Both the position numbers and the translations under genes were made by a program. A stretch of DNA of 20,111 bases, from contig DDKN01000062.1 in the NCBI GenBank assembly GCA_002339725.1, positions 1 to 20,111 on the forward strand, read 5' to 3'. The notes below the pieces were generated by a model. It had not been told where the DNA came from, did not search any database, and worked only from the letters and a program-made list of their open reading frames with translations. How positions within the stretch are numbered: position 1 is the first letter of the stretch; each line of letters starts with the position of its first letter. Shown piece by piece: positions 10,555-18,258 of this stretch. The stretch comes from Thiobacillus sp. UBA2597. GTDB lineage: Bacteria > Pseudomonadota > Gammaproteobacteria > Burkholderiales > Thiobacillaceae.

Positions 10555-11622
10555 CTATTCCGCGCTACGGAAGGCGACGACGTGGTCGATGTCGAGCCGG
10601 ATGCCGATCTTCTCGCCGATGGCGTGGTTGTGGTGCGAGGGCACCAGGGTGAGCACCCGGTGGCCGCTGGGCAGGCGCAGGGTGTAGAGGAACTCGGCGC
10701 CGCGGAAGGCCTTGCGCTCGACCTCGGCCTGCATCGGGCTGGCGTCGTCGTGCAGGATGTCGTCCGGCCGGATCAGGACATCCACCTTGCAGCCCTTGCC
10801 ACAGACAGCACAGCCGCCGGAGCTGGCGCAGTCGCCCGGGATGCGGCCGTCGAGCACGCCCAGTTCGATCGCCACCTGCTTGTCGCTCAGCACCTCGCCC
10901 GGCAGGAACACGCCCTGGCCGATGAAGTCGGCGACGAAGCGGTTGGCCGGCTCGTGATACAGGGTGTAGGGGGGCGCCCACTGCTGGATCTGGCCCTCGT
11001 TCATCACCCCGACCACGTCGGCCATGGCGAAGGCCTCGTGCTGGTCGTGGGTGACCAGCAGCGCGGTGATCGCCTCGTGCTTGAGGATGTCGCGCACCTC
11101 GAGCGAGAGCTTTTCCCGCAGCTCGACGTCGAGATTGGAGAAGGGCTCGTCCAGCAGCAACAGGCGCGGCCGCGGTGCCAGGGCGCGGGCCAGGGCCACG
11201 CGCTGCTGCTGGCCGCCGGACAGCTGGTGCGGATAGGCCCCGGCCTCGTGCGTCAGGCCCACCAGGTCGAGCATCTCCTCGATCCGGTTGTTGCGGTCGG
11301 CCGCGGCCAGGTGACCGAGGCCGAAGCCGACGTTGGCGGCCACGGTGAGGTGGGGAAACAGCGCGTAATCCTGGAACACCAGGCCGACCCGGCGCTTTTC
11401 CGCCGGCAGACACGCGCCGGGCCGGGCGATCACCTCGTTGTCGAGATAGATGGCACCGCTTTTGATCCGCTCGAAGCCGGCGATCAGACGCAGGGCCGTG
11501 GTCTTGCCGCAGCCGGAGGGCCCGAGCAGGCAGCCGATCTGGCCTGCCCGCAGGCTGAAGGAGATGTCCTTGAGCACCGGCTTGGCGCCATAGGACTGGG
11601 CGACGTGTTCAAGTGTGAGCAT
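10555..11622 (-). CDS. fbpC: Ferric iron ABC transporter, ATP-binding protein (FbpC)
   Basis: The ATPase that powers Fe3+ import through FbpB (355 aa, normal for FbpC). The nucleotide-binding domain shows Walker A GPSGCGKTT (34-42), Q-loop at Gln84 (VFQDYALFPH), signature LSGGQQQR (134-141), Walker B LLLLDEP (154-160), D-loop SNLD and switch His192 (THDQHEAF). A C-terminal TOBE-type regulatory domain follows (about 240-355), with the FbpC-like segment IRPDDILHDDASP. Just before that segment lie four cysteines, C265, C271, C274 and C278 (C-x5-C-x2-C-x3-C), within a Gly-rich loop. Its start overlaps the end of fbpB by 14 bp, so translation is probably coupled. The ferric substrate is inferred from the linked FbpA and the Fur box. 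Confidence 0.95.
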   Translation of the reverse strand: MLTLEHVAQSYGAKPVLKDISFSLRAGQIGCLLGPSGCGKTTALRLIAGFERIKSGAIYLDNEVIARPGACLPAEKRRVGLVFQDYALFPHLTVAANVGFGLGHLAAADRNNRIEEMLDLVGLTHEAGAYPHQLSGGQQQRVALARALAPRPRLLLLDEPFSNLDVELREKLSLEVRDILKHEAITALLVTHDQHEAFAMADVVGVMNEGQIQQWAPPYTLYHEPANRFVADFIGQGVFLPGEVLSDKQVAIELGVLDGRIPGDCASSGGCAVCGKGCKVDVLIRPDDILHDDASPMQAEVERKAFRGAEFLYTLRLPSGHRVLTLVPSHHNHAIGEKIGIRLDIDHVVAFRSAE

Positions 11623-13273
11623 GTTCGGTGTGTTTGATCAGCCAATAGGTCGGCAGCAGGCCGACCAGGACGATGACCGCCGCGGGCAGGGCGGCGCGTT
11701 CCCATTCGCCTTCGGAGGTCATCTCGAAAACCCGCACCGCCAGGGTATCCCAGCCGAAGGGCCGGGTCATCAGGGTGATGGGCAGTTCCTTCATGATGTC
11801 GACGAAGGCCAGGGCCAGGGCGGTGAGCAGGCTGGCGCGCAGCATGGGCAGGTGGATGCGGGCAAGGCGCCGGACGCCGACCACGCCCAGGCTTTGCGCC
11901 GCCTCGTCGACCGAGCGGGTGATGCGCGAGAGGCCCGATTCGACCGGGCCGAAGCCGACCGCAAGAAAACGCGCGCAATAGGCCAGCAGCATGATCAGCA
12001 GCGTGCCGGCGAGGACCTGGCGCTCGAGGCCGAACAGGTCGATCAATTGGTTGTCCAGCCAGGCCACGGGGATGAAGATGCCCACCGCCAGCACGGTCCC
12101 GGGCAGGGCGTAGCCCAGGCTGGCGATGCGGGCGGTGAATTGCATGGCCGGGGTTGGCCGCAGGCGTTGGGCATAAGCCAGGACCAGGGCCAGGCCTGCC
12201 ACCAGGAGGGCGCCCAGGCCGGAGAGCAGCAGGGAACGCCAGGCAAAACCGAGATAACGGGCGTCGAAGTCCTGCTGATAGACCCCGGCCGCCCAGTCGG
12301 CGATCTGGACGACCGGTACCAGGAAGGCCAGGCCGAAGACCGCGGCCGACCAGGCGAAGGCACCCCACGCGCCCCAGCTCTTGAGCGCGATACGGGCCGG
12401 CATTTGGCTGGACCGGGTCGACAGCGCATAGCTGCGCCGGCTGCGCGCCAGGTTCTCCAGCACGGCGACCACGAAGACGAAGAAGATCAGGATGGCGGCG
12501 AGCTGGGCCGCGGCCGGCAGCGAGAACATCGAGAACCAAGCCTTGTAGATGGCCGTGGTGAAGGTGTTGTAGTTGAACACCGAGACCGTGCCGAAGTCGG
12601 CCAGGGTCTCCATCAGGGCCAGCATCAGGCCGGCGGTGATGCCGGGCCGGGCCATGGGCAGGGCGACCCGGAAGAAGGCGCGCCAGCGCGGCACGCCGAG
12701 CGACTGCGCGGCTTCGGTCAGGCGCGGGCCCATGCCCTGGAAGGCGGCGCGCGCCGTGAGATAGACGTAAGGGTAGAGCGCCAGCACCATGACCAGGATG
12801 ACGCCGCCGCGCGAGCGGATCGGCGGCAGCCAGTGGATGCCCCAGGTTTCGCGCAGCCAGGTGGCGAGCGGGCCGGTGAAGTCGAGCAGGCCGAGCCAGA
12901 CGAAGGCGGTGACGTAGGCCGGCAGCGCCAGCGGCAGGAGCAGGGCCCAGGCGAAGAAACGCCGTCCCGGATAGTCGCAGGCGGCGGTGAGCCAGGCCAG
13001 ACTCACCCCGAGCAGGCTGACGCCGAGGCCGACGCCGAGCACGAGCCAGGCGGTATTGGCCAACAGCTCCGGCAGCACGAATTGCCACAAGTGGTGCCAG
13101 ATCGCCTGGTCCGGATGCAGCAGGTGGCCGAGCAGCACCACGACCGGGATGGCCGTGATCAGGGCGATGGGAAACGTGGCCAGCCAGGGCGAGGCCGGCA
13201 ATGAAATGAAGCGAGCGCCTGTGAAAGGCGCTCGGATCGAAGTCGGGACAGGGTTCATCTCAGGGCCGGGCAT
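11609..13273 (-). CDS. fbpB: Ferric iron ABC transporter, permease (FbpB)
   Basis: An inner-membrane permease of 554 aa with two fused permease halves and about 12 membrane segments. Each half carries an EAA loop for contact with FbpC: EAAQSLGVPRWRAFFRVALP (187-206) and EAAQSLGVVGVRRLARIHLP (457-476). The duplication is the mark of the FbpB/ThiP-type permeases. ATG 13273 is the longest start; ATG 13258 (MNPVP) is equally possible, and neither has a good ribosome site. It lies 31 bp after fbpA, in a gap with a short CAGGG/CCCTG inverted repeat that could reduce read-through from the abundant binding protein into the permease. Confidence 0.95.
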   Translation of the reverse strand: MPGPEMNPVPTSIRAPFTGARFISLPASPWLATFPIALITAIPVVVLLGHLLHPDQAIWHHLWQFVLPELLANTAWLVLGVGLGVSLLGVSLAWLTAACDYPGRRFFAWALLLPLALPAYVTAFVWLGLLDFTGPLATWLRETWGIHWLPPIRSRGGVILVMVLALYPYVYLTARAAFQGMGPRLTEAAQSLGVPRWRAFFRVALPMARPGITAGLMLALMETLADFGTVSVFNYNTFTTAIYKAWFSMFSLPAAAQLAAILIFFVFVVAVLENLARSRRSYALSTRSSQMPARIALKSWGAWGAFAWSAAVFGLAFLVPVVQIADWAAGVYQQDFDARYLGFAWRSLLLSGLGALLVAGLALVLAYAQRLRPTPAMQFTARIASLGYALPGTVLAVGIFIPVAWLDNQLIDLFGLERQVLAGTLLIMLLAYCARFLAVGFGPVESGLSRITRSVDEAAQSLGVVGVRRLARIHLPMLRASLLTALALAFVDIMKELPITLMTRPFGWDTLAVRVFEMTSEGEWERAALPAAVIVLVGLLPTYWLIKHTEHAHT

Positions 13274-13304
13274 CAGGGCCTGATTCTACCCTGAGCCGGC
13301 GGCA

Positions 13305-14315
13305 TCACTTGTAGCCTGCGCGATCCATCAGCATCACGGCCTGGGTCTGCAGCCGGCCGGCCTCGGCCACGTTGATCAGGTTCTGCTTGAAATTGCCCCA
13401 GGCCGCGACGACGGGGTCGGGCTTGACCTTGGGATTGACCGGGTATTCCAGATTGACGTCGGCATAGAGGTTCTGCGCCTTGTCCGAGGCCAGCCACTCC
13501 AGCAGGCGGATCGCCTCCTGCCGGTTCTTGGCGTGTTTGGTCACGCCGGCACCGGAGATGTTGACATGCACGCCCGCGTTCTTGGCCTTGACATTCTGGT
13601 TGGGCCAGAAGATGGCCAGCGGCAGGTTGGGCTTTTTCTCCATCAGGCGGCCGAAGTAATAGGTGTTGACCAGGGTCACGTCGCACAGGCCGGCGGCCAC
13701 CGCCTCCATGGCCTTGGTGTCGTCCGGCAGGGGATCGGTCGCCAGGTTGGCCACCCAGCCGCGCACGATCTGCTCGGTCTTCGGCTCGCCGTATTCCTTG
13801 ATCATCATCGCCACCAGGGACTGGTTGTAGACCTTCTTCGAGGTGCGCAGGCAAAGCCGGCCCTTCCACTTCGGATCGGCCAGGTCTTCATAGGTGGAAA
13901 GCTCGCCCGGCTTCACCTTGTTCGGGTTGTAGATGAGGGTGCGGGCCCGCACCGACAGGCCGAACCACTGGTTGTCCGGGTCGCGCAGGTGGGCGGGAAT
14001 GTTAGCCTGCAGGCTCTTGGAGTTAACCGGCTGCAACAGGCCTTCCTCCGCCGCCTGCCAGAGGTTGCCGGCATCCACGGTCATGAACAGGTCGGCCGGG
14101 GTGTTCGCGCCCTCGGCCTTCAGGCGCGCCATGAGCGGGCCTTCCTTGTCGGTGATGAATTTCACCTGCACTCCGGTCTCCCGGGTGTAGGCGTCGAACA
14201 GCGGCTTGATCAACTGCTCGTTGCGGGCGGAATAAACCACGACCTCGGCGGCGAGGGCGGTCACGGTGCTGAGGCTGAGGGCCAGGGCGGCCAGGCTGGT
14301 ACGGATACGGTGCAT
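13305..14315 (-). CDS. fbpA: Ferric iron-binding periplasmic protein (FbpA)
   Basis: A periplasmic Fe3+-binding protein of 336 aa that delivers iron to FbpBC. Residues 1-23 are a signal peptide ending ALAA, and the mature protein starts EVVVYSARNEQLIKPLF, the usual N-terminus of FbpA/FutA proteins. The paired tyrosines Tyr219-Tyr220 in VNTYYFGRL match the conserved iron-binding Tyr pair; Tyr28 and Tyr163 (SKKVYNQS) are further likely ligands. The C-terminal lobe has NISGAGVTKHAKN and LLEWLASDKAQ. The strong ribosome site AGGAG lies just upstream of ATG 14315. It is the first gene of fbpABC and is transcribed away from hemP, with a Fur box between. Confidence 0.96.
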   Translation of the reverse strand: MHRIRTSLAALALSLSTVTALAAEVVVYSARNEQLIKPLFDAYTRETGVQVKFITDKEGPLMARLKAEGANTPADLFMTVDAGNLWQAAEEGLLQPVNSKSLQANIPAHLRDPDNQWFGLSVRARTLIYNPNKVKPGELSTYEDLADPKWKGRLCLRTSKKVYNQSLVAMMIKEYGEPKTEQIVRGWVANLATDPLPDDTKAMEAVAAGLCDVTLVNTYYFGRLMEKKPNLPLAIFWPNQNVKAKNAGVHVNISGAGVTKHAKNRQEAIRLLEWLASDKAQNLYADVNLEYPVNPKVKPDPVVAAWGNFKQNLINVAEAGRLQTQAVMLMDRAGYK

Positions 14316-14354
14316 CGAAATCTCCTATCAAGACAAACCCATCAGGGTGTGGCG

Positions 14355-14383
14355 ATTGAATCACGAATGAGAATAATTATCAA
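14355..14383 (-). promoter_or_regulatory. Possible fbpA promoter
   Basis: TTGATA (14378-14383) and TTCAAT (14355-14360) are 17 bp apart on the minus strand, giving a start near 14348 and a leader of about 33 nt with a good ribosome site. The Fur box at 14368-14382 covers the -35 box and part of the spacer. Confidence 0.45.
14368..14382. promoter_or_regulatory. Fur box 1 in the fbpA-hemP divergent region
   Basis: TGAGAATAATTATCA matches the 7-1-7 Fur consensus TGATAATnATTATCA at all but one of the 14 defined positions. It sits over the predicted fbpA promoter and just upstream of the -35 box of hemP. Confidence 0.87.
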
Positions 14384-14388
14384 CACTA

Positions 14389-14417
14389 TTGCAAACAAGA
14401 ATTGTTCTCATTATGAT
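14389..14417 (+). promoter_or_regulatory. Probable hemP promoter
   Basis: TTGCAA (14389-14394) and TATGAT (14412-14417) are separated by exactly 17 bp. Transcription would begin about 6-7 nt downstream, at or next to the hemP ATG at 14424. The spacer is filled by a second Fur-like site. Confidence 0.65.
14396..14410. promoter_or_regulatory. Fur-like box 2 in the hemP promoter spacer
   Basis: CAAGAATTGTTCTCA matches 9 of the 14 defined Fur positions, with its better half (TTCTCA) matching the feoA box. With box 1 it forms a larger inverted arrangement: AATGAGAA at 14366-14373 and TTCTCATT at 14405-14412. Its position between the -35 and -10 boxes of hemP suits repression. Confidence 0.55.
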
Positions 14418-14423
14418 GTTGCC

Positions 14424-14624
14424 ATGATGGATCAGAGCGATACTCCCGTTTCCGGCGGACTGCCGTCCCGCGCCGGCCAATTGAAGGTGGCGGCGCCGGG
14501 CCAGGCCAGGACCATCGACGCCCGCAGCCTGTTCGGCGACGCGCAGGTGGTGCTGATCGAATACCGGGGCGAGTGCTATCAGCTCCGGCAGACACGAAAC
14601 GGCAAACTGATCCTCACAAAATAA
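14424..14624 (+). CDS. hemP: HemP/HmuP-family hemin uptake protein
   Basis: A small protein of 66 aa. Its C-terminal half, IDARSLFGDAQVVLIEYRGE followed by LRQTRNGKLILTK, is the conserved HemP pattern, ending in the diagnostic TRxGKLILTK. Members are linked to heme and siderophore uptake genes; in some betaproteobacteria they act as a positive regulator of heme receptor expression (established for the family, not shown here). The start could be ATG 14424 or ATG 14427. Neither has a ribosome site, and the predicted transcript begins at the ATG, so translation may be leaderless. It is the first gene of the plus-strand iron operon and is divergent from fbpA. The 71-bp gap to the porin holds a small GGGGC/GCCCC hairpin without a T-tract. 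Confidence 0.9.
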   Translation: MMDQSDTPVSGGLPSRAGQLKVAAPGQARTIDARSLFGDAQVVLIEYRGECYQLRQTRNGKLILTK

Positions 14625-14695
14625 CGCACACCCCGCCAGCCAGGGGGCTCCGCCCCGGTAGCCAGCCTGAAACCTGGAAACCGCAAGGAGAAGTC

Positions 14696-16048
14696 ATGTC
14701 CATACGCAAGACACTGGTTGTCTGTCTGGCCGGCCTGGTATCCGCACCGGCTCATGCGGGCAGCGACAACGAATTCCTGTTGCAGGAGATCAGACGGCTG
14801 TCGGAGCGGGTGGCCCAACTTGAGGCCGAGCGCAGCGGCGTTGCGGCCGAGGGAAGCCCCAGCCTGGCCACGCGCCTGGCGCAGATCGAAAGCCAGATCG
14901 GCGCGATGCAAAAACCGGTCGAGCGGCTCGGGGCCTTGCAGGAGATTGCCGCCGAGGCCGCCTTGACCCTGGTGGCGCAGAACGCGCTGAGCGGTGAGGT
15001 GAGCGGCAGCCAAAGCCAGGCCAATTACCGCGCCGATATCGAGGTCAGTCTGCCCGGCGGCAAGATCGGCCATGCCGAAGGCCGGCTCTTTGCCCACCTG
15101 CGGCTGGGCCAGGGCAAAGGCCTGGCCCTGGCCCAGCCGAGTTATACGGCCACGCCCAACTCCACCGTCTTCGAGTTGCACGACGGCGATTCGGCCGCCC
15201 TGCTCGCGCAGGCCTGGTACCAGCTCACGCTGCCGTTGGGCGAGGACCCAAGCGATGCGCCCGCCCGGCTGGCGTTCACCGTCGGCAAGCTCGACCCCTT
15301 CATCTTCTTCGACCAGAACGCCATCGCCGACAACGAAACATCGGCTTTTCTCAACCATGCCTTCGTCCACAACCCGATGCTGGATTCCGGCGGCGATGTG
15401 GGCGTGGATCTGCATGGCTTCAGCCCAGGCATCCACTTGGCCTATCGCCAGCCGGGACAGCACACCGATTACTGGCAGGCCTCGCTCGGCCTGTTCGGCT
15501 CCGGCCACGGTGCCTCGTTCGACGGCAGCTTCGACAAGCCCTTCGTGATCGGCCAGCTGGAGGCCGGTCATGGGCTGATCGCCGGCCTGAGCGGGACCTA
15601 TCGGCTCTATGCCTGGACCAACGGCCGGGCGACCGCCTATGACGGCGTAACCGTGGAGCGCCGCAGCGGTTGGGGCGCAAGTGTCGATCAAGAGGTTGCC
15701 CGGCATATCACCCTGTTCGCCCGCTACGGTCACTCCAGCCAGGGCCGCGTGCGCTTCGACCGCGCCTTCACGCTCGGCGCCGAGTTCAGCGGCAGTGCCT
15801 GGGGCCGGGCGGACGACCGCCTTGGCCTGGCGGCCGGTTGGCTCAAGACCAGCGACGGCTACCGTGCCGCCGATCCCGACGGCTATGGCCCCAGCGGCAC
15901 CGAGCGGCTGGCCGAGCTCTATTACGCCTGGCGCCTGAACGATCAGCTGGAGCTCTCGCCCGACCTGCAGTGGATCGGCCGCCCCGGCGGCAATGGCGCC
16001 GCCAGGGACCTGATCGTGGTCGGCCTGCGCGCCAAGGCCAGTTTCTGA
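14696..16048 (+). CDS. OprB-like outer-membrane porin with N-terminal coiled coil
   Basis: A predicted outer-membrane beta-barrel of 450 aa. Residues 1-21 are a signal peptide ending APAHA. Residues about 26-80 form a heptad-like coiled coil (LLQEIRRLSERVAQLEAE, later TRLAQIESQIGAM), probably for trimer contact or periplasmic anchoring. The barrel shows the carbohydrate-porin signature TVGKLDPFIFFDQNAIADNE then FLNHAFVHNP, typical of the OprB family, and ends in LRAKASF with a C-terminal Phe as barrels do. AAGGAG (14685-14690) lies six bases before ATG 14696. OprB proteins classically pass sugars. Here the gene sits in a Fur-linked operon between hemP and tonB, so an iron-related substrate is inferred from context. 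The stop touches the next gene's leader. Confidence 0.82.
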   Translation: MSIRKTLVVCLAGLVSAPAHAGSDNEFLLQEIRRLSERVAQLEAERSGVAAEGSPSLATRLAQIESQIGAMQKPVERLGALQEIAAEAALTLVAQNALSGEVSGSQSQANYRADIEVSLPGGKIGHAEGRLFAHLRLGQGKGLALAQPSYTATPNSTVFELHDGDSAALLAQAWYQLTLPLGEDPSDAPARLAFTVGKLDPFIFFDQNAIADNETSAFLNHAFVHNPMLDSGGDVGVDLHGFSPGIHLAYRQPGQHTDYWQASLGLFGSGHGASFDGSFDKPFVIGQLEAGHGLIAGLSGTYRLYAWTNGRATAYDGVTVERRSGWGASVDQEVARHITLFARYGHSSQGRVRFDRAFTLGAEFSGSAWGRADDRLGLAAGWLKTSDGYRAADPDGYGPSGTERLAELYYAWRLNDQLELSPDLQWIGRPGGNGAARDLIVVGLRAKASF

Positions 16049-16065
16049 TGACGAAGGAGAACGCG

Positions 16066-16362
16066 ATGCAAACCGAACGAAGCGAGATTTTGGCCGCCGC
16101 GCTCGACAACCTGGTGCGCTATTCGGTCACTGGCTGCGGCCAGGCCGCGCGCCGCGCGGCAGATCTGCTGGAGCGACTGTCCGAAGCCGGCGAGCTCGAT
16201 GGCGACATGCGCCGGCTGTATGGCCAATTGAGTGAGGCTTTGAGCGCCCACATAGCAGAGCATGAGGCGCCGATCCGCTCGCTCGCACCCGAGCCGCGCC
16301 GCGCGTGGCTCACCTGGGAATGGGCCGATGGCCTGGGTCGGCTGAGGGGCATCGCCGGATGA
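16066..16362 (+). CDS. Unknown 98-aa helical protein in the tonB operon
   Basis: I do not recognise the family. The protein has no signal peptide or membrane segment and looks largely helical and amphipathic (ILAAALDNLVRYS, AADLLERLSEAGEL, MRRLYGQLSEALSAHIAEHE), followed by a Pro/Arg-rich link and a Trp pair (Trp81, Trp84) near the C-terminus. It has a single Cys24 and three acid/His residues in HIAEHE (62-67), which could bind a metal; this is speculation. AAGGAG (16054-16059) six bases before ATG 16066 decides the start over the in-frame ATG 16048 that overlaps the porin stop. Its stop overlaps the tonB ATG by 4 bp (ATGA), so it is translationally coupled to tonB and very probably a real gene. 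A cytoplasmic location is expected. Confidence 0.8.
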   Translation: MQTERSEILAAALDNLVRYSVTGCGQAARRAADLLERLSEAGELDGDMRRLYGQLSEALSAHIAEHEAPIRSLAPEPRRAWLTWEWADGLGRLRGIAG

Positions 16363-17036
16363 GGGCGGCCTTTTTCGTCAACTGGATGGAGGCGCTGGCG
16401 TCAAACCGGATCAGTTGGCGCACGCTCGGGGTCGTGGCGCTCTTGCATGGGCTGGCAGGATACGCCCTGCTCAGTGCCAAGACCGTCGTCCAAGCCCATG
16501 GCCTGGACCGGCCGCTGATGGTGAACCTGATCGAGCTGGCGCCGCCGGCACCCATGCCGGCCGAGCCGCCGCGGCCTCGCGCGGCAGCGGTGCCGAAGCC
16601 TGAGCAACAGCCGCCGATCCTGGCCGCGCCAATGCCAACCCCGACGCCGATGACCGCAAGCGTGGCCGAAACAATTGCGCAGCGTCAGGCGGTGGAGCCT
16701 GCAGCCACGGCGCCGGCGGCCCAGGCCGCTGCGGCGCCGGCTCCGACAACGGTGGTGCCGCCGCGCTTCGATGCCGACTACCTGAACAACCCGGCACCGG
16801 CCTATCCGGCCTTGTCCCGTCGCCTGGGCGAACAGGGCCAGGTGCTGCTGCGGGTCTATGTCGAGCCCGACGGCAGTGCCGCCCGTGTCGAGATCAAGAG
16901 CGGCAGCGGTTTCGAGCGGCTCGACCAGGCGGCCTTGACCGCCGTGCGCAAATGGCGCTTCGTCCCGGCCCGTCAGGCTGGCGCCGCCGTGGGGGCCTGG
17001 GTCGTCGTCCCGATCATTTTTTCCCTGAGGAGTTGA
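16359..17036 (+). CDS. tonB: Energy transducer TonB
   Basis: It carries proton-motive energy from ExbB-ExbD to outer-membrane receptors (225 aa). One N-terminal anchor (about 22-40, VVALLHGLAGYALLSA) contains the conserved His30 typical of TonB anchors. Residues about 61-135 are a Pro/Ala-rich periplasm-spanning linker. The C-terminal domain (about 140-225) has the TonB pattern NPAPAYPALSRRLGEQG, VLLRVYVEPDGS, FERLDQAALTAVRKWRFVPA. The start MRAAFF at 16359 is chosen because it overlaps the preceding stop as ATGA; the frame is open further upstream inside the 98-aa gene. exbB begins 2 bp after its stop. Confidence 0.95.
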   Translation: MRAAFFVNWMEALASNRISWRTLGVVALLHGLAGYALLSAKTVVQAHGLDRPLMVNLIELAPPAPMPAEPPRPRAAAVPKPEQQPPILAAPMPTPTPMTASVAETIAQRQAVEPAATAPAAQAAAAPAPTTVVPPRFDADYLNNPAPAYPALSRRLGEQGQVLLRVYVEPDGSAARVEIKSGSGFERLDQAALTAVRKWRFVPARQAGAAVGAWVVVPIIFSLRS

Positions 17037-17038
17037 AC

Positions 17039-17758
17039 ATGCAGCAAGACCTGGGTTTCGCCCACTTCCTTGGCCAAGCCGATGGCCTGGGCCAGTTCCT
17101 GCTGGTGGTATTGGCCGCGATGTCGGTCGCCACCTGGTATCTCATCATCGTCAAGTCACTGACCCTCTGGCGCACCCGGCGCCATGCCCGCGTCTTTCTC
17201 GACCGTTTCTGGAACGCGGCCGACCTGAACGAGGTCGCCGCCCATTTACGCGAACAGGGCGTGGGCGACCCTTTCTCGCACCTGACTCACCACGGCCTGC
17301 GTGCAGCCGAGCAGCATCGCAACCGCGCCGGCCAGCGTCTGATCGAAGCCGGCAGCGCCGACGAGTTTCTCACCCGCGCCTTGCGTCGGGCCATGGAACA
17401 GGACACCGCCCGCCTGGAATACGGCCACACGGTGCTCGCCTCGGTGGCCTCCTCGGCGCCCTTCGTCGGCCTGTTCGGCACGGTCTGGGGTATCTATCAC
17501 GCCCTGCTCAACATCGGCATGAGCGGCCAGGGCGGCCTGGACCAGGTGGCCGGCCCGGTCGGCGAGGCGCTGATCATGACCGCTCTGGGCCTGGCGGTGG
17601 CCATTCCCGCCGTGCTCGCCTACAACGCCTTCGCCCGGGCCAACCGCCTGCTGCTGGCCGAGCTCGACGGCTTCGCCCACGACCTGTTCGCCTTCATGGC
17701 CACCGGCATCCGGGCCGAAGGCCAGGGCGCCCCCAAAGCTCTGGCGAGGGCCGCGTGA
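17039..17758 (+). CDS. exbB: Biopolymer transport protein ExbB
   Basis: The pentameric stator of the TonB motor, 239 aa. Three membrane segments lie at about 19-40, 131-158 and 172-198. The second and third hold the family motifs SSAPFVGLFGTVWGI (138-152) and GPVGEALIMTALGLAVAIPAV (172-192), with the conserved Glu176 of the proton path. GAGGAG overlaps the end of tonB and lies just before ATG 17039. The gene ends in a TGATG overlap with exbD. Confidence 0.96.
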   Translation: MQQDLGFAHFLGQADGLGQFLLVVLAAMSVATWYLIIVKSLTLWRTRRHARVFLDRFWNAADLNEVAAHLREQGVGDPFSHLTHHGLRAAEQHRNRAGQRLIEAGSADEFLTRALRRAMEQDTARLEYGHTVLASVASSAPFVGLFGTVWGIYHALLNIGMSGQGGLDQVAGPVGEALIMTALGLAVAIPAVLAYNAFARANRLLLAELDGFAHDLFAFMATGIRAEGQGAPKALARAA

Positions 17759-18177
17759 TGGCCTTCGGCGGATTTTCCCAAGGCGGCCACAGCCAGCCGG
17801 TGGCCGAGATCAACATGATCCCGTTGATCGACGTGATGCTGGTGCTGTTGGTGATCTTCATCGTCACCGCGCCGCTCATGACCCATGCGGTCAAGGTCGA
17901 TCTGCCGCGGGTCGCCAGCCAAATCGATGCATCGCCGCAGGAGCCGGTACGCATCGCCATCGGTCCGGACGGCGCGCTCACCTGGAACGGCGAACCGGTC
18001 TCCCGCGCCGAGCTCAGCCTGCATCTGCGCAATGCCGCAGCCCGCTCGCCCCAGCCGCAGCTGCACCTCCTGGCCGACCAGGCGGCGCCCTACCGCTTTG
18101 TCGCTGAGGTGATGGCCGAGGCCAGCCGCCTCGGCCTGAGCAAGATCGGCTTCATTACCGATCCGCGGCCGCGTTAA
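17758..18177 (+). CDS. exbD: Biopolymer transport protein ExbD
   Basis: Partner of ExbB in the TonB motor, 139 aa. The single membrane helix EINMIPLIDVMLVLLVIFIV (17-36) carries Asp25, the essential protonatable residue. A periplasmic domain follows and ends PYRFVAEVMAEASRLGLSKIGFIT, as usual. ATG 17758 shares its first base with the exbB stop, so translation is coupled; GTG 17755 is a less likely start. Confidence 0.96.
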   Translation: MAFGGFSQGGHSQPVAEINMIPLIDVMLVLLVIFIVTAPLMTHAVKVDLPRVASQIDASPQEPVRIAIGPDGALTWNGEPVSRAELSLHLRNAAARSPQPQLHLLADQAAPYRFVAEVMAEASRLGLSKIGFITDPRPR

Positions 18178-18258
18178 CCCGTTTTTTTGCGCCAGCCAGC
18201 TTCGATGCCAGCCAGCCTTTTATGTCATTCAACCTGACCTGAACAGAAGGAGTTGCTG

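Noticed and set aside
11615..13204. A 529-codon plus-strand frame opposite fbpB
   Set aside because: Low-complexity Gly/Gln/Asp/Arg-rich translation without motifs; the minus strand encodes a clear permease with two EAA loops.
18178..18258. T7 run (18182-18188) after exbD as a terminator, and the repeated GCCAGCCAGC in the gap
   Set aside because: The bases before the T run form only a self-complementary CGCGGCCGCG with no room for a loop. The short repeat is too brief to mean more than chance.
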